NCBI RefSeq assembly: GCF_000186865.1
Contig: NW_008705578.1
Span: forward strand, 242,833-267,950
Source: Aureococcus anophagefferens
Taxonomy: Eukaryota; Sar; Pelagophyceae; Pelagomonadales; Pelagomonadaceae
Length of the DNA: 25,118 nt
Direction: 5' to 3'
Shown here: piece by piece, positions 16,877 to 25,116 of the stretch
Position numbering within the stretch: the first letter of the stretch is position 1
How the letters are laid out: the number at the start of each line of letters is the position of its first letter
Program-made: the position numbers and the translations under genes
The notes under the pieces: generated by a model
What the model saw: only the letters and a program-made list of their open reading frames with translations
The model's database searches: none
Told to the model about the DNA's origin: nothing

Positions 16877-17869
16877 CTAGTCGTCGCGGGCCTCGGCGTC
16901 GTCCTCCTTCTTGGACTCGCGGTCGTCGTCGCTGTAGTCGTCGCGGCGGCGGCGGCCGCGGCGGCGGGACCGCTCGCGGCTGCGGCGCGACGCGTCGTCG
17001 CCGGACTCGGCGCCGTCGTCGTCGCGCGACGACTTCTTCTTCGACGACTTGCGGCGGTCCCGGGACCGGGAGCGGCGCGACCCGTCGTCGCCGGACTCGG
17101 CGCCGTCGTCGTCGCGCGACGACTTCTTCGACTTGCGGCGGGACCGATCCCGCGAGCGGCTGCGGCGCGACGCGTCGTCGGACTTGGCGTCGTCGGCGGC
17201 GCCGGCGTCGCCGTCGCCGCCGCCGTCGTCGGGCCGGTCGTCTTTCTTCGACTTGCGGCGGCGGCTCCGGTCCCGGGAGCCGTCGTCGCTGGAGTCGTCG
17301 CGGCGCCGCGACTTCTTCTTCCGCGACCGGCGGTCCGAGTCCGAGGAGCCGCCGCGGCGGCGGCGGCCGCGGCGCCGCGACCGCGACCGGGACCGCGAGT
17401 CGTCGCTGTCGTCGCGGCGGCGCCGCGACCGGCGGCGGCTCCGGCTGCGGCTCCGGCTCCGGCCGTCGGAGCCGCGGTTGTAGTAGCCGCCGTTGTCGTA
17501 GGCGCCGAGGCCGCCGCCGCCGGCCGCGTAGCCGCCCGCGTAGTTGCCGACTCCGGGGCCGCGGCGGCCGCCGTTCGCGAGGCGCACGGGGCAGTCGCGC
17601 CCGAAGTGGCCCATCTGGCCGCACTCGTAGCAGCCGTCGGCCCGGCCCGCCGTCGCGCCGCCGTCGTGGCTGTAGCGGCACGCGTCGCCGCGGTTGCAGC
17701 GGCCCGCGGCGAAGTCGAAGCAGGTCTCGAAGGCGCCGTTGGCGCCGCCGACGGGCGCGCCGCCGCCGCCGCCGCCGTAGGCGCCGCCGGCGCGCTTCGC
17801 CGCGCGCACGGGGCAGTCCCGGCCGATGTGGCCCTCCTCGCCGCACTCGTAGCACCCGCCGCGCGACAT
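16877..17869 (-). CDS. CCHC-CCCH-CCHC zinc-finger protein with RS domain
   Basis: The protein has 330 residues. Zinc knuckle 1 is at residues 6-19 (CYECGEEGHIGRDC). A CCCH finger is at 50-68 (Cys50, Cys58, Cys64, His68; CNRGDACRYSH). Zinc knuckle 2 is at 80-93 (CYECGQMGHFGRDC). A Gly-rich linker leads into a long Arg-Ser/Arg-Asp/Lys-rich tail (about 136-330) with imperfect repeats of the type SSRDDDGAESGDD. The RS tail and zinc knuckles indicate an RNA-binding nuclear protein, probably linked to splicing, comparable to RSZ-type SR proteins; but there is no RRM, and the inserted CCCH finger is unusual. The start is the first Met before knuckle 1; an upstream exon with an RRM cannot be excluded, though nothing RRM-like appears in the 190 bp before the divergent CEP41 gene. 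Confidence 0.8.
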   Translation of the reverse strand: MSRGGCYECGEEGHIGRDCPVRAAKRAGGAYGGGGGGAPVGGANGAFETCFDFAAGRCNRGDACRYSHDGGATAGRADGCYECGQMGHFGRDCPVRLANGGRRGPGVGNYAGGYAAGGGGLGAYDNGGYYNRGSDGRSRSRSRSRRRSRRRRDDSDDSRSRSRSRRRGRRRRGGSSDSDRRSRKKKSRRRDDSSDDGSRDRSRRRKSKKDDRPDDGGGDGDAGAADDAKSDDASRRSRSRDRSRRKSKKSSRDDDGAESGDDGSRRSRSRDRRKSSKKKSSRDDDGAESGDDASRRSRERSRRRGRRRRDDYSDDDRESKKEDDAEARDD

Positions 17870-18060
17870 CGCGGCGATGAGGATGCAGCCCCGCGGCGAT
17901 CACCCGAAAGGTTTCACGATGCCGAAGGCAAGGCTGCCCCGAGTGTCCCTGCGGTTTGCTGCCCTTCGTCTTAAACTCCCGCGGCCACCACCCGGGAGCA
18001 CCGGCGCCCGCAGCCCCCCCCCGCGCCGCCCCCCCGGCCCCGGACGCACGCTTCAAAAGG

Positions 18061-18984
18061 ATGCCGTCGACGACCATGCGCATGTCCAACAACGGCATCG
18101 CCGGCCCGCCGAAGCGGGGCTACGAGACGCGCGTGCCGGAGAACGCGCGCTACGCCGACGTGCGGGCCAAGGTGTCGTCGGGCACGACGCAGGCCAAGGT
18201 CAAGTACCTGACGAACCGCCAGGTGCTCATGCGGCGCGACGAGACCTTCCGGCGCATCTCGCGCGACGACCTCGCGGAGCTCTTCGAGGAGTACGAGAAG
18301 ATCGACGATGAGCGCCTCGACACGCTCGGCGCGGGCGCGGACCCGGGCAACGGGCCCCGCGTCTGCGTCTACGAGGAGGACGCCGCCGTGACCTACGAGC
18401 GGCCCTACCTCGTCCTCGACGTGCGGTCCCCCGAGGAGTTCGGCGACTGCCACGTGCTCCAGGCCCGGAGCCTGCCGCAGCGGCTCCTCATGCAGGACAA
18501 GGTCCAGGGCGACATGTACCGCTTCCGCAACAAGGAGGGCATGCTCATCGTCCTCTACGACAACGACGAGCGCCTCGCCGCCGCCGCCGCGCACCAGCTC
18601 GCGCACCGCGGCTTCGACAACGTCTACGTGCTCTCGCGCGGCCTCACGGCCTTCGCCGCGGCCTTCCCCCACTACGTCGAGGGCGACACGTCGACCCTGC
18701 CCCAGCCCGAGCCCAGCCCCCGCAAGAGCGGCCGCGGCCGCGGCGGCTCGTCGTCCTCGTCCTCGTCGTCCTCGGCGTCCGCGCGCGCGGGCTCGAACCG
18801 GTCGACCGCGTCCACGGTCCGCGCGCTCTCGCACCGGAGCGGCTCCGTCGCGAGCCACGCGAGCTCCCGCTTCAACCAGCGCTCCAACCGCCGCGACGAC
18901 GACGACAAGCTCTCCCGCATGTCCGAGCTCTCCGTCGCCGACTCCGTCATCTCCCGCGCGACCAATCGGAAGAACCGCTACTGA
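18061..18984 (+). CDS. CEP41: Centrosomal protein of 41 kDa (CEP41) homologue
   Basis: The protein has 307 residues from the Met at 18061; an in-frame Met at 17956 would add a low-complexity Pro/Ala leader. The N-terminal part (RYADVRAKVSSGTTQAKVKY...MRRDETFRRI) matches the CEP41 N-terminal region. A rhodanese-like domain spans about 114-208, with RPYLVLDVRSPEEF, DCHVLQARSLP, KEGMLIVLYDNDERLAA and GFDNVYVLSRGL. The position of the catalytic Cys of active rhodaneses is occupied by the YDNDER loop, as in CEP41, so it is probably enzymatically inactive. The C-terminus is Ser/Arg-rich and disordered. In animals CEP41 acts at the basal body and cilium and is needed for axonemal tubulin glutamylation. 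It is divergent from the RS-domain gene. Confidence 0.82.
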   Translation: MPSTTMRMSNNGIAGPPKRGYETRVPENARYADVRAKVSSGTTQAKVKYLTNRQVLMRRDETFRRISRDDLAELFEEYEKIDDERLDTLGAGADPGNGPRVCVYEEDAAVTYERPYLVLDVRSPEEFGDCHVLQARSLPQRLLMQDKVQGDMYRFRNKEGMLIVLYDNDERLAAAAAHQLAHRGFDNVYVLSRGLTAFAAAFPHYVEGDTSTLPQPEPSPRKSGRGRGGSSSSSSSSSASARAGSNRSTASTVRALSHRSGSVASHASSRFNQRSNRRDDDDKLSRMSELSVADSVISRATNRKNRY

Positions 18985-19349
18985 TGGAGGGGGGCGCGGC
19001 GGCGGCGGCGCTTGTTTTTAAATGGAGCTTTCGTTTGCGCCGATCAGGGGCCTCGGCCGCGGGCGGCGGCCGCCCTCCTGTGTGTGTGGTGTCCTCAGGG
19101 GTCACCGGTGCCACAGTGTCCAGCGCCGGCGGGTGCTCGCACTGCGGCGGCCTGGGACACAACGTCCGGGCCTGCCCAACCTTGGTCGTCCCAACTAAGC
19201 CAGTGCCAGTGCACTTACTCGGGCCGCGCACTGCAGAGCTCATGTGCAGAGCGCCACGCGCATCTACACGGACAAGGGCTGCAACTGGCAGGCGCTCGCG
19301 GGCGGCCACCCGCGGGCGCCCGCCCGCGAGCGTCCACACTACGTCGTGA
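18984..19349 (+). CDS. CCHC zinc-knuckle fragment, uncertain gene
   Basis: One frame carries a perfect CX2CX4HX4C zinc knuckle, CSHCGGLGHNVRAC followed by PTLV (about 19134-19190). Similar knuckles are common in transposon-encoded and nucleic-acid-binding proteins. The frame around it is otherwise low-complexity and Arg-rich, the Met at 18984 overlaps the CEP41 stop codon, and the frame ends without further domains. I take it as an exon or remnant rather than a complete gene. A 13-bp inverted repeat (CGCTCGCGGGCGG at 19293-19305 and its complement at 19320-19332) lies near its end. Confidence 0.35.
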   Translation: MEGGAAAAALVFKWSFRLRRSGASAAGGGRPPVCVVSSGVTGATVSSAGGCSHCGGLGHNVRACPTLVVPTKPVPVHLLGPRTAELMCRAPRASTRTRAATGRRSRAATRGRPPASVHTTS

Positions 19350-19793
19350 CGCGTGGGTGCAGTGGATCACGACCAAGGCCGACCGCGCGCCCAGCATCAT
19401 TCCAAGAACGGCGACCCCGGACCCCCGGCCATACTAACCCTAGCTCTAGCCCCGGCTGAGGCCGTGGGCGAGAGCAGCTCGAGACAGCTCGCTGATCTCG
19501 TATGCGCTCGGCGTCCCCGCGACCGGCTGCCGCGCTGCGCGCGTTTCCTCATGAGAGCGTCGGGACTGGCCAGCAGAGCATACGGCGCGGCGCTGCGGAA
19601 GCGACGACGCGAAAAACGCCGTCGTTCTCGCCTCGCCGCTCGCCGATGCTCTCCGGTCGGCCCGACGACGACGCGCGCGGCGCGGGGGCCCGCGAGAGAC
19701 GCCGCGGGGGGCGCCCTCACTACCCCACACGCCCTGCTCGCCCTCGCACGCGCCGCCGTCGTCGAACGCCCCCTCCTCCGCAGGTTTTTCACG
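19350..19793. other. Upstream region and probable 5' leader of RPL23
   Basis: No separate gene is recognised. The last 50 bp are C-rich and end CCTCCGCAG|GTTTTTCACGATG, which resembles a 3' splice site just before the ribosomal-protein start. A 5'-UTR intron is therefore plausible, but its donor is not identified. Confidence 0.4.
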
Positions 19794-20216
19794 ATGGGCG
19801 GAGCCAACAAGCCCGATGCGCTCGGCAACAAGATGCGCATGACCCTGGGTCTGCCCATGTCCGCGGTGATGAACTGCGCCGACAACAGCGGCGCCAAGAA
19901 CCTGTTCATCATCTCCGTGATCAACATCAAGGGCCGGCTGAACAAGCTGCCCAGCGCGTGCCCCGGCGACCTCGTCATGGCGACGTGCAAGAAGGGCAAG
20001 CCCGAGCTGCGGAAAAAGGTCATGCCGGCCGTCGTCATCCGCCAGCGCAAGCCCTGGCGCAGAAAGGAGGGCCTCATCATCTACTTCGAGGACAACGCGG
20101 CCGTCATCGTCAACAACAAGGGCGAGATGAAGGGCTCGGCGATCAACGGCCCCGTCGCCAAGGAGTGCGCCGACCTCTGGCCGCGCATCGCCTCCAACGC
20201 GGGCTCCATCCTCTAA
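19794..20216 (+). CDS. RPL23: Large-subunit ribosomal protein uL14 (RPL23)
   Basis: The protein has 140 residues, the length usual for eukaryotic uL14, in one exon. Diagnostic stretches are [80 protein letters not shown] and [20 protein letters not shown]. The protein sits on the 60S surface near the subunit interface and the sarcin-ricin region and contributes to bridge contacts with the small subunit. The Met at 19794 gives the canonical length; upstream in-frame Mets would add a low-complexity extension. The compact gene and high conservation leave little doubt. Confidence 0.97.
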   Translation: MGGANKPDALGNKMRMTLGLPMSAVMNCADNSGAKNLFIISVINIKGRLNKLPSACPGDLVMATCKKGKPELRKKVMPAVVIRQRKPWRRKEGLIIYFEDNAAVIVNNKGEMKGSAINGPVAKECADLWPRIASNAGSIL

Positions 20217-20472
20217 GGCGCGGCCGACGGTCCGTGCGCGTGTGGCCGCGCCGGCCGCCGCGAGTTCTCGCGGCGGGCGGCACGGCCGGGCGGGCGCTCC
20301 TTCGGAGCTCCGCGCGCGCAAACTCCGCTCACAACCAACCAACCACCTATAACCACGACTTTACCCTCGAAGACGGCGAGCCGCGGGGCGCGCGGGACGC
20401 GCGATTCCCGGGGGCAACACCGCACGTTGCCGTCGCCGAGCAGTCCGGGAGCAGCCTGAGCACCGAGCGCCG

Positions 20473-21264
20473 GTGCCGACGATGGCCACGGCACCGGACC
20501 CACATCTCCTCGCGGAGCACCAGAAGGGCGTCTGCGGCCACCTGCGCATCCGCGCCGACGCGGCGCAGCTCCGCGGCCGCCGCGTGTCCTGCGCCTACGG
20601 CGCCGAGACGGCGGTGCTCAAGGGCAAGACGCCGTCCTTCTTCGTCGCCGTGCGCAAGGGCGCCTTTTCCGACGGTAGCATCCCGCCGCTGGTCATCGAG
20701 GCGCCGCGCGCCGACGACGATCGGCCGAACCGCGCGGCCGCGGACGTGTCGACGCTGCTGTCGGGCGAGGAGTCGGTGCTCGAGGCGCGCGCCGAGCCCG
20801 ACGGCCCGCGGTTCTGGGTCGAGTACCTCCCCTACGGCCTCGAGCCCGAGCGCGGCGACGTCGTGCGCCTCGAGCCCTTCGCGGCGTTCCCGTCCGTCTT
20901 GGACGTGATCCCCGCGGCCGCGCGCCTCGACGTCGACGACGCGTCCGACGGCGGCGTCACCGTCGCCTGGGACCACGCGCCGGCGGGCGGCGGCGAGCCC
21001 TGGCGCTGCGTCGCGCGGCTCCGGCGGTCGGCGGTCTTCGTCGCGCGGCGCGACACGTGGGCGGACACGCTCCTGCACCAGCCGGTCGCCGCGCTGATGG
21101 ACACGGAGACGGGCCGCCGCGTCGAGCCCGTCGCGCGCCACGCGGGCGACCTGCTCCGGCCCGCGGTCCTCGCGACGAAGCTCGCCTGGCAGTCCATCTC
21201 CGCCGTCGGGGGCGCCGTCTTCGCGGAGGCGCGCGACGCGTACGGCCCGCCGCCGCCGGCGTAA
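20473..21264 (+). CDS. Conserved-looking protein of unknown function
   Basis: The protein has 263 residues from the Met at 20473 (a second Met three codons on is also possible). It is hydrophilic and mixed alpha/beta, with no signal peptide and no clear membrane helix. Notable stretches are HLLAEHQKGVCGHLRIRADA, FFVAVRKGAFSDGSIPPLVI, RFWVEYLPYGLEPERGDVVR and LATKLAWQSISAVGGAVFAE. The strands around 40-150 suggest a beta-rich domain, and the C-terminal 60 residues look helical. I do not recognise the family. It lies 256 bp downstream of RPL23, and its stop is 3 bp from the stop of the convergent cold-shock gene. Codon use matches neighbouring real genes. Confidence 0.65.
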   Translation: MPTMATAPDPHLLAEHQKGVCGHLRIRADAAQLRGRRVSCAYGAETAVLKGKTPSFFVAVRKGAFSDGSIPPLVIEAPRADDDRPNRAAADVSTLLSGEESVLEARAEPDGPRFWVEYLPYGLEPERGDVVRLEPFAAFPSVLDVIPAAARLDVDDASDGGVTVAWDHAPAGGGEPWRCVARLRRSAVFVARRDTWADTLLHQPVAALMDTETGRRVEPVARHAGDLLRPAVLATKLAWQSISAVGGAVFAEARDAYGPPPPA

Positions 21265-21267
21265 GTC

Positions 21268-22650
21268 CTAGCGCTTTAGCTTCCGGCTCGCGCGGACCGC
21301 CTCGGCGATGCCGGCCTCGCAGTGGCGCGTGAACTGGGCGCAGACGGCCTCGACCTCGGCGACGGCCGCGTCCGCGCGCTGCTTCTCCGCGAGGTACTTG
21401 GCCTCCATCTCCTCGTAGAGCTTGAGCGTCGCGTCCGCCCGCTTTTCGGCCTCGGCGACCAGGATCGCGGCCTCGCCGTCGTCGACGACGCGGCCGTTCC
21501 TCTTCGGCGACGCCGCGCCGTTCTGCTTCGGGGGGAGAGCGGCGCGGCCGTTCGCGCGGCCGTCGGCGCCGTCCTTCGGCGCCGCGGCGCCGTCGGCGTC
21601 GGCCGGGGCGACCCAGCGCGCCGCGAGGCGGCCGCCCTCGCGCGAGACGCGGTACTTGACCGCCGCGCCGACGCGGAGCACGGACTCGTCGGCGTTGGCG
21701 AACGCGAAGAAGACGTTGTCCTCGCGGTCCGTCGCGCCGTCGGGCCGGATGAAGCCGAAGCGCTTCTTCGAGACGTTGGCGACGACGCCGCGGAGCTCGC
21801 CGCTCTCCGCGGCCGCCGCGGCGGCCGCGGCCGCCGGCGGCGGCGCCTCCGCGGCGGCCGCGTACGACTTGGGCCGCGCGGCCGCGGCCGCGGGCGACTT
21901 GGCGCGCGGCGCGGCCGCGGGGAGCCCCGGCGCGCCGCCGCGGAGGGCGACCTTGGTCGCGTTGCCGTCGCCCGACGGCTCGAAGGTCACGGCGAGGCCC
22001 ACGGCGAGGCGCCGCGGGTCGCCCCTCGACGTCGTGAACTTCAGGTTCGACGCCCGCGACGTCGCGCCGTCGGGCCGCACGTAGCCGACGCCCTTGGTCG
22101 CGTTGAGCGTCACCACCGTGCCCGTCGCCGCGCCCGGGGCGGCGCTCGCCGTAGTCGCGCCGGGGACCGCGACGACGCGCGCCGCGCCGTAGTCGCCGTC
22201 CGCGACGGCCTCGTACGACACGAGGGCGCCGACGGCGAGGCCCTTGACGTGCTTGAACCGGAGGTTGTCGTCGCGGCTCGTCGCGTGCTCCGGCCTGAGG
22301 TAGCCGAAGCCCTTTTGGCTGATCGTCACGACCTCGCCGCGGCGCGCGCGCGCCGGCGGCGCCGGCGGCGCGGCGCCCGCGGCGTAGAGCCGCGCCGCGC
22401 CCGTAGTGGGTTGGGCCCAGGCGAGCGACGGCTGCGCCTCGACGAAGGCGCGGCACTTGCGCGTCTGGCCCTTCGTGATCACGTCCTGGTAGCGCGCGTC
22501 GACCTTGTAGAAGGCGCCGATGGACGTCGAAAGCAGCGACGGCTCGGCCTCGCCGGGCGCGGGCGCGCCGTGGGCCGCGATGAATTTCACCAAATGCGCC
22601 GCGACCTGGGCGTCCGAGAGGTCCGCGACGACGACGGCTACGTCCGACAT
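21268..22650 (-). CDS. Protein with three cold-shock-like domains and coiled-coil tail
   Basis: The protein has 460 residues. The N-terminal helical region (about 10-80, with LVKFIAAHG, IGAFYKVDARYQDVITKGQ and KCRAFVEAQPSLAW) resembles a small winged-helix or LOTUS-like module; this is a guess. Three cold-shock-type OB folds follow: about 105-162 (GEVVTISQKGFGYLRP), 177-236 (GTVVTLNATKGVGYVRPDGA) and 287-348 (GVVANVSKKRFGFIRPDGAT). Each has the 'KGfGy/FIrPd' RNP1-like motif and a downstream 'N..F' strand. Ala-rich linkers separate them, and the C-terminal 70 residues are a charged coiled coil (EAEKRADATLKLYEEMEAKY). It is likely an RNA- or ssDNA-binding protein, perhaps cytosolic, as no targeting signal is visible. 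It is divergent from the sulfotransferase gene across 203 bp. Confidence 0.8.
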   Translation of the reverse strand: MSDVAVVVADLSDAQVAAHLVKFIAAHGAPAPGEAEPSLLSTSIGAFYKVDARYQDVITKGQTRKCRAFVEAQPSLAWAQPTTGAARLYAAGAAPPAPPARARRGEVVTISQKGFGYLRPEHATSRDDNLRFKHVKGLAVGALVSYEAVADGDYGAARVVAVPGATTASAAPGAATGTVVTLNATKGVGYVRPDGATSRASNLKFTTSRGDPRRLAVGLAVTFEPSGDGNATKVALRGGAPGLPAAAPRAKSPAAAAARPKSYAAAAEAPPPAAAAAAAAAESGELRGVVANVSKKRFGFIRPDGATDREDNVFFAFANADESVLRVGAAVKYRVSREGGRLAARWVAPADADGAAAPKDGADGRANGRAALPPKQNGAASPKRNGRVVDDGEAAILVAEAEKRADATLKLYEEMEAKYLAEKQRADAAVAEVEAVCAQFTRHCEAGIAEAVRASRKLKR

Positions 22651-22853
22651 GGTTCGGTGGTGGCGCGGTCGCGCTTTCGGGCGGTGCGCTGCGCGAGGCG
22701 AGAATCGCGGCGAAGCGAGGCCGAGATCGGGGCATCATCAGATCATCATCGGCCAGCGCTGCTAGGTGAAGTGAGCCGATGAGCGCTTCAGCAGCCCCGG
22801 AGAGCGGCACCTGGAGCAGCGCCTGAAAGCAGCACTCGACCAACGCCGCATCC

Positions 22854-23789
22854 ATGCGCCTGATACTAACGCTCCTCCTCGTCCTCGGCGAGGCAGCCGC
22901 GAAAACGAGGAACCTCATCGTCGTCGCCGGCGCCGGCAAGTGCGGCACGAACGCTTTGGCCTACCACGTGTCGGCCCTCGTCGGCTTCCGGCCGTCGCGG
23001 CGCGACAAGCAGGCCCAGGTGAAGCTCAACGGCTTCGCCGGCGAGGTGAACTACCCGAACTGCTCGTTCGGCGGCGGCGTCAGGCCGGCCTACGAGCAGC
23101 TCCTGCAGCGGTCGAAGTCGCGGCCGGGCGCGGGCCTGGACAAGAGCGCGAACTACCTCGGCATGCCCGGGTGCGCGGCGAAGCTGCGGCGGGCGTACCC
23201 GGCCGCGCGCGTCGTCGCGTCCATATGCTCCGCGGCGTCGCGGCTCTGGAGCCGCATGAACCACGTGAACCGCGACCGCAAAAGCGACGACGCGTCGGAC
23301 CGATCCAAGTCCGTCGACTGGCCGGCGCACGTCGTCGACGTCGCGAGGGCGCAGCTCGCGAAGCTCGACGCGCGAGGCTGGTCGCTGGACAGCTGCCGGA
23401 CGGGGCCCGCGACGCACGTCTGCAAGGTGCTGGTCACGTCGCGCTGGCACCGCCAGGTCTCGAGCTTCCTCGACGCCTTCGGAAACGACTTCGCCGTCTT
23501 TCTCATGGAGGAGCTCCTGACCCTCGAGGGCTTCGAGATCCGGTCGCGGCTCGCGACGTTCCTCGGCGCGCCGCCGCCGACGCGCGAGGGCACGGCGAAG
23601 CACAAGGTCGTCCACTCGAACGCGGCCCACAAGAACTACAAGAAGGAGAAGGGCCACCCGAGATTCGCGGAGCTCGCCGCGCTCCTCGAGCCCGTCTACG
23701 CCAACGACACGCGGCGCCTCGCGGCGCTCCTCCCGGACGCGCCCGTCGACCTCTGGCGGCGGTCCGTCCGCCCGGGGAAGGCGTCCTAA
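22854..23789 (+). CDS. PAPS-dependent sulfotransferase, secretory pathway
   Basis: The protein has 311 residues. An N-terminal signal peptide or anchor (MRLILTLLLVLGEAAAK) precedes a 5'-phosphosulfate-binding loop, VVAGAGKCGTNALAYHV (residues 23-39), of the type G..K.GT..L. The 3'-phosphate-binding region is at about 97-138 (LDKSANYLGMPGCAAKLRRA, then ARVVASICSAASRLWSRM), where carbohydrate sulfotransferases usually have R.P..R..S. The Arg-Asp-Pro here reads CSAASR, so the site is divergent. VFLMEELLTLEGFEIRSRLA followed by FLGAP matches the conserved 'E.L......L..FLG' helix. Expected role: sulfation of a glycan in the Golgi lumen, using PAPS; the acceptor is unknown. The C-terminus is Lys/Arg-rich and ends GKAS. 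Confidence 0.78.
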   Translation: MRLILTLLLVLGEAAAKTRNLIVVAGAGKCGTNALAYHVSALVGFRPSRRDKQAQVKLNGFAGEVNYPNCSFGGGVRPAYEQLLQRSKSRPGAGLDKSANYLGMPGCAAKLRRAYPAARVVASICSAASRLWSRMNHVNRDRKSDDASDRSKSVDWPAHVVDVARAQLAKLDARGWSLDSCRTGPATHVCKVLVTSRWHRQVSSFLDAFGNDFAVFLMEELLTLEGFEIRSRLATFLGAPPPTREGTAKHKVVHSNAAHKNYKKEKGHPRFAELAALLEPVYANDTRRLAALLPDAPVDLWRRSVRPGKAS

Positions 23790-23890
23790 GCACCCGCACC
23801 ACGGCAGCGAGCAGCGCGACAGTACGCCTTTAGCGGGGCGAGGGCGCCGAAGTTCCGTGTGGCGGCCGCGGCCCGGAGGCGCCGACGAGC

Positions 23891-25083
23891 CTAGTAGACC
23901 TCGGCGTGGTACTGCTTGGCCTTCTTGAGGGCCTTGACGTCGACGAAGTCGCCGAGCGCCGCCTCGCAGGGCTTGAGCATGCCCCTCAGGCCCGAGACGT
24001 ACATGTGCCCCCCGGCGTCGATGATCTCCTTGACGACGAGGGAGAAGTCCGCGATGCGCTGGGGCAGCGTCGTCTCCGAGCCGTCGTCGACGCGGTCGCC
24101 GCCCAGCGCGAGCTCGACGCGGAGCTTGCCCGGGCCGAGGTCGGCCGCGAGGGCCTCGAACTCCGCGACGTAGGGGATGGCCTCGCGGTTCGCGCCGCCG
24201 AGGAGCAGCACGACGGGCCCCGTCGCCGAGAGGTCGCCGAGGCGCTCGAGGAAGCCGCGGAACGTCGCCGCGCCCGTCGACGTGCCGATGAGCACGAGCC
24301 CGCCCGACGTGTCGTCGGGTAACGCCATCGTCTTGCCCAGCGGCCCCTCGAGCGCGAGCTCCGCGCCCGGTGCGAGGTCCTTCATGTAGTGCGACGTCAC
24401 GCCGACGGCGCGCACGCAGAGCGCGAGCTCCGACGTCGCCGCGCCGGGCTCCGGCCGCTTCGACGCGATCGTGTAGAGGCGCCGCTTCTTGTGGGGCTTG
24501 CCCGTCTTCTCGTCGTCGCCCGGCGGCAGCACGGACACGGACTGGCCCTCGACGTAGTCCATGCCCGCCACGTCGAGCACGACGTGCGCGATGGCCGCGG
24601 AGCCGCCGGGCGTGTCCGGCACGACGGTCTCGGCCGAGACGACGACCGCGTGGCCCTTGGCGCGCGGCGCCGCGGCCGCGGGCGCCGCGGCGGCGCCCGC
24701 GGGCGCGGCGCCGGCCTCGAGGGCCGCGAGGCGCGACTTGACGACCTGGAGCCGCGCGTGCTGCGCGACGAGGAGCTGGACCAGGTTCTCGTTCGTGAGC
24801 ACGTACGTGTCCGGCGCGGGCGAGACCTGGGCGGTAAAAAGAGTGCGAAATTCCCAACTTCAAAGGCTTCTCTCCCGGCCGTTTTCGACTCGTTTCGGCT
24901 GATTTTTGGACGAGCGATCATCCCTCGGAGCGCTCTCGACGCGTGGATGCTTTCTCTGGAACGCGCGCGCGCGGAACGCTCACGTTGAAGCGACGTTGAA
25001 TCACTCGTTTCCCGCCCTGGGCGAGACGACGTCCGGGAGCAGGCCCTGCACGATGCGCGCGACCTCGGCCTCCGCCGGAGCGC

Positions 25084-25116
<33 letters not shown>

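Noticed and set aside
20957..22948. 663-residue minus-strand open frame overlapping the cold-shock gene in another frame
   Set aside because: It is Arg/Gly/Ala-rich and lacks the cold-shock motifs that are clear in the other frame.
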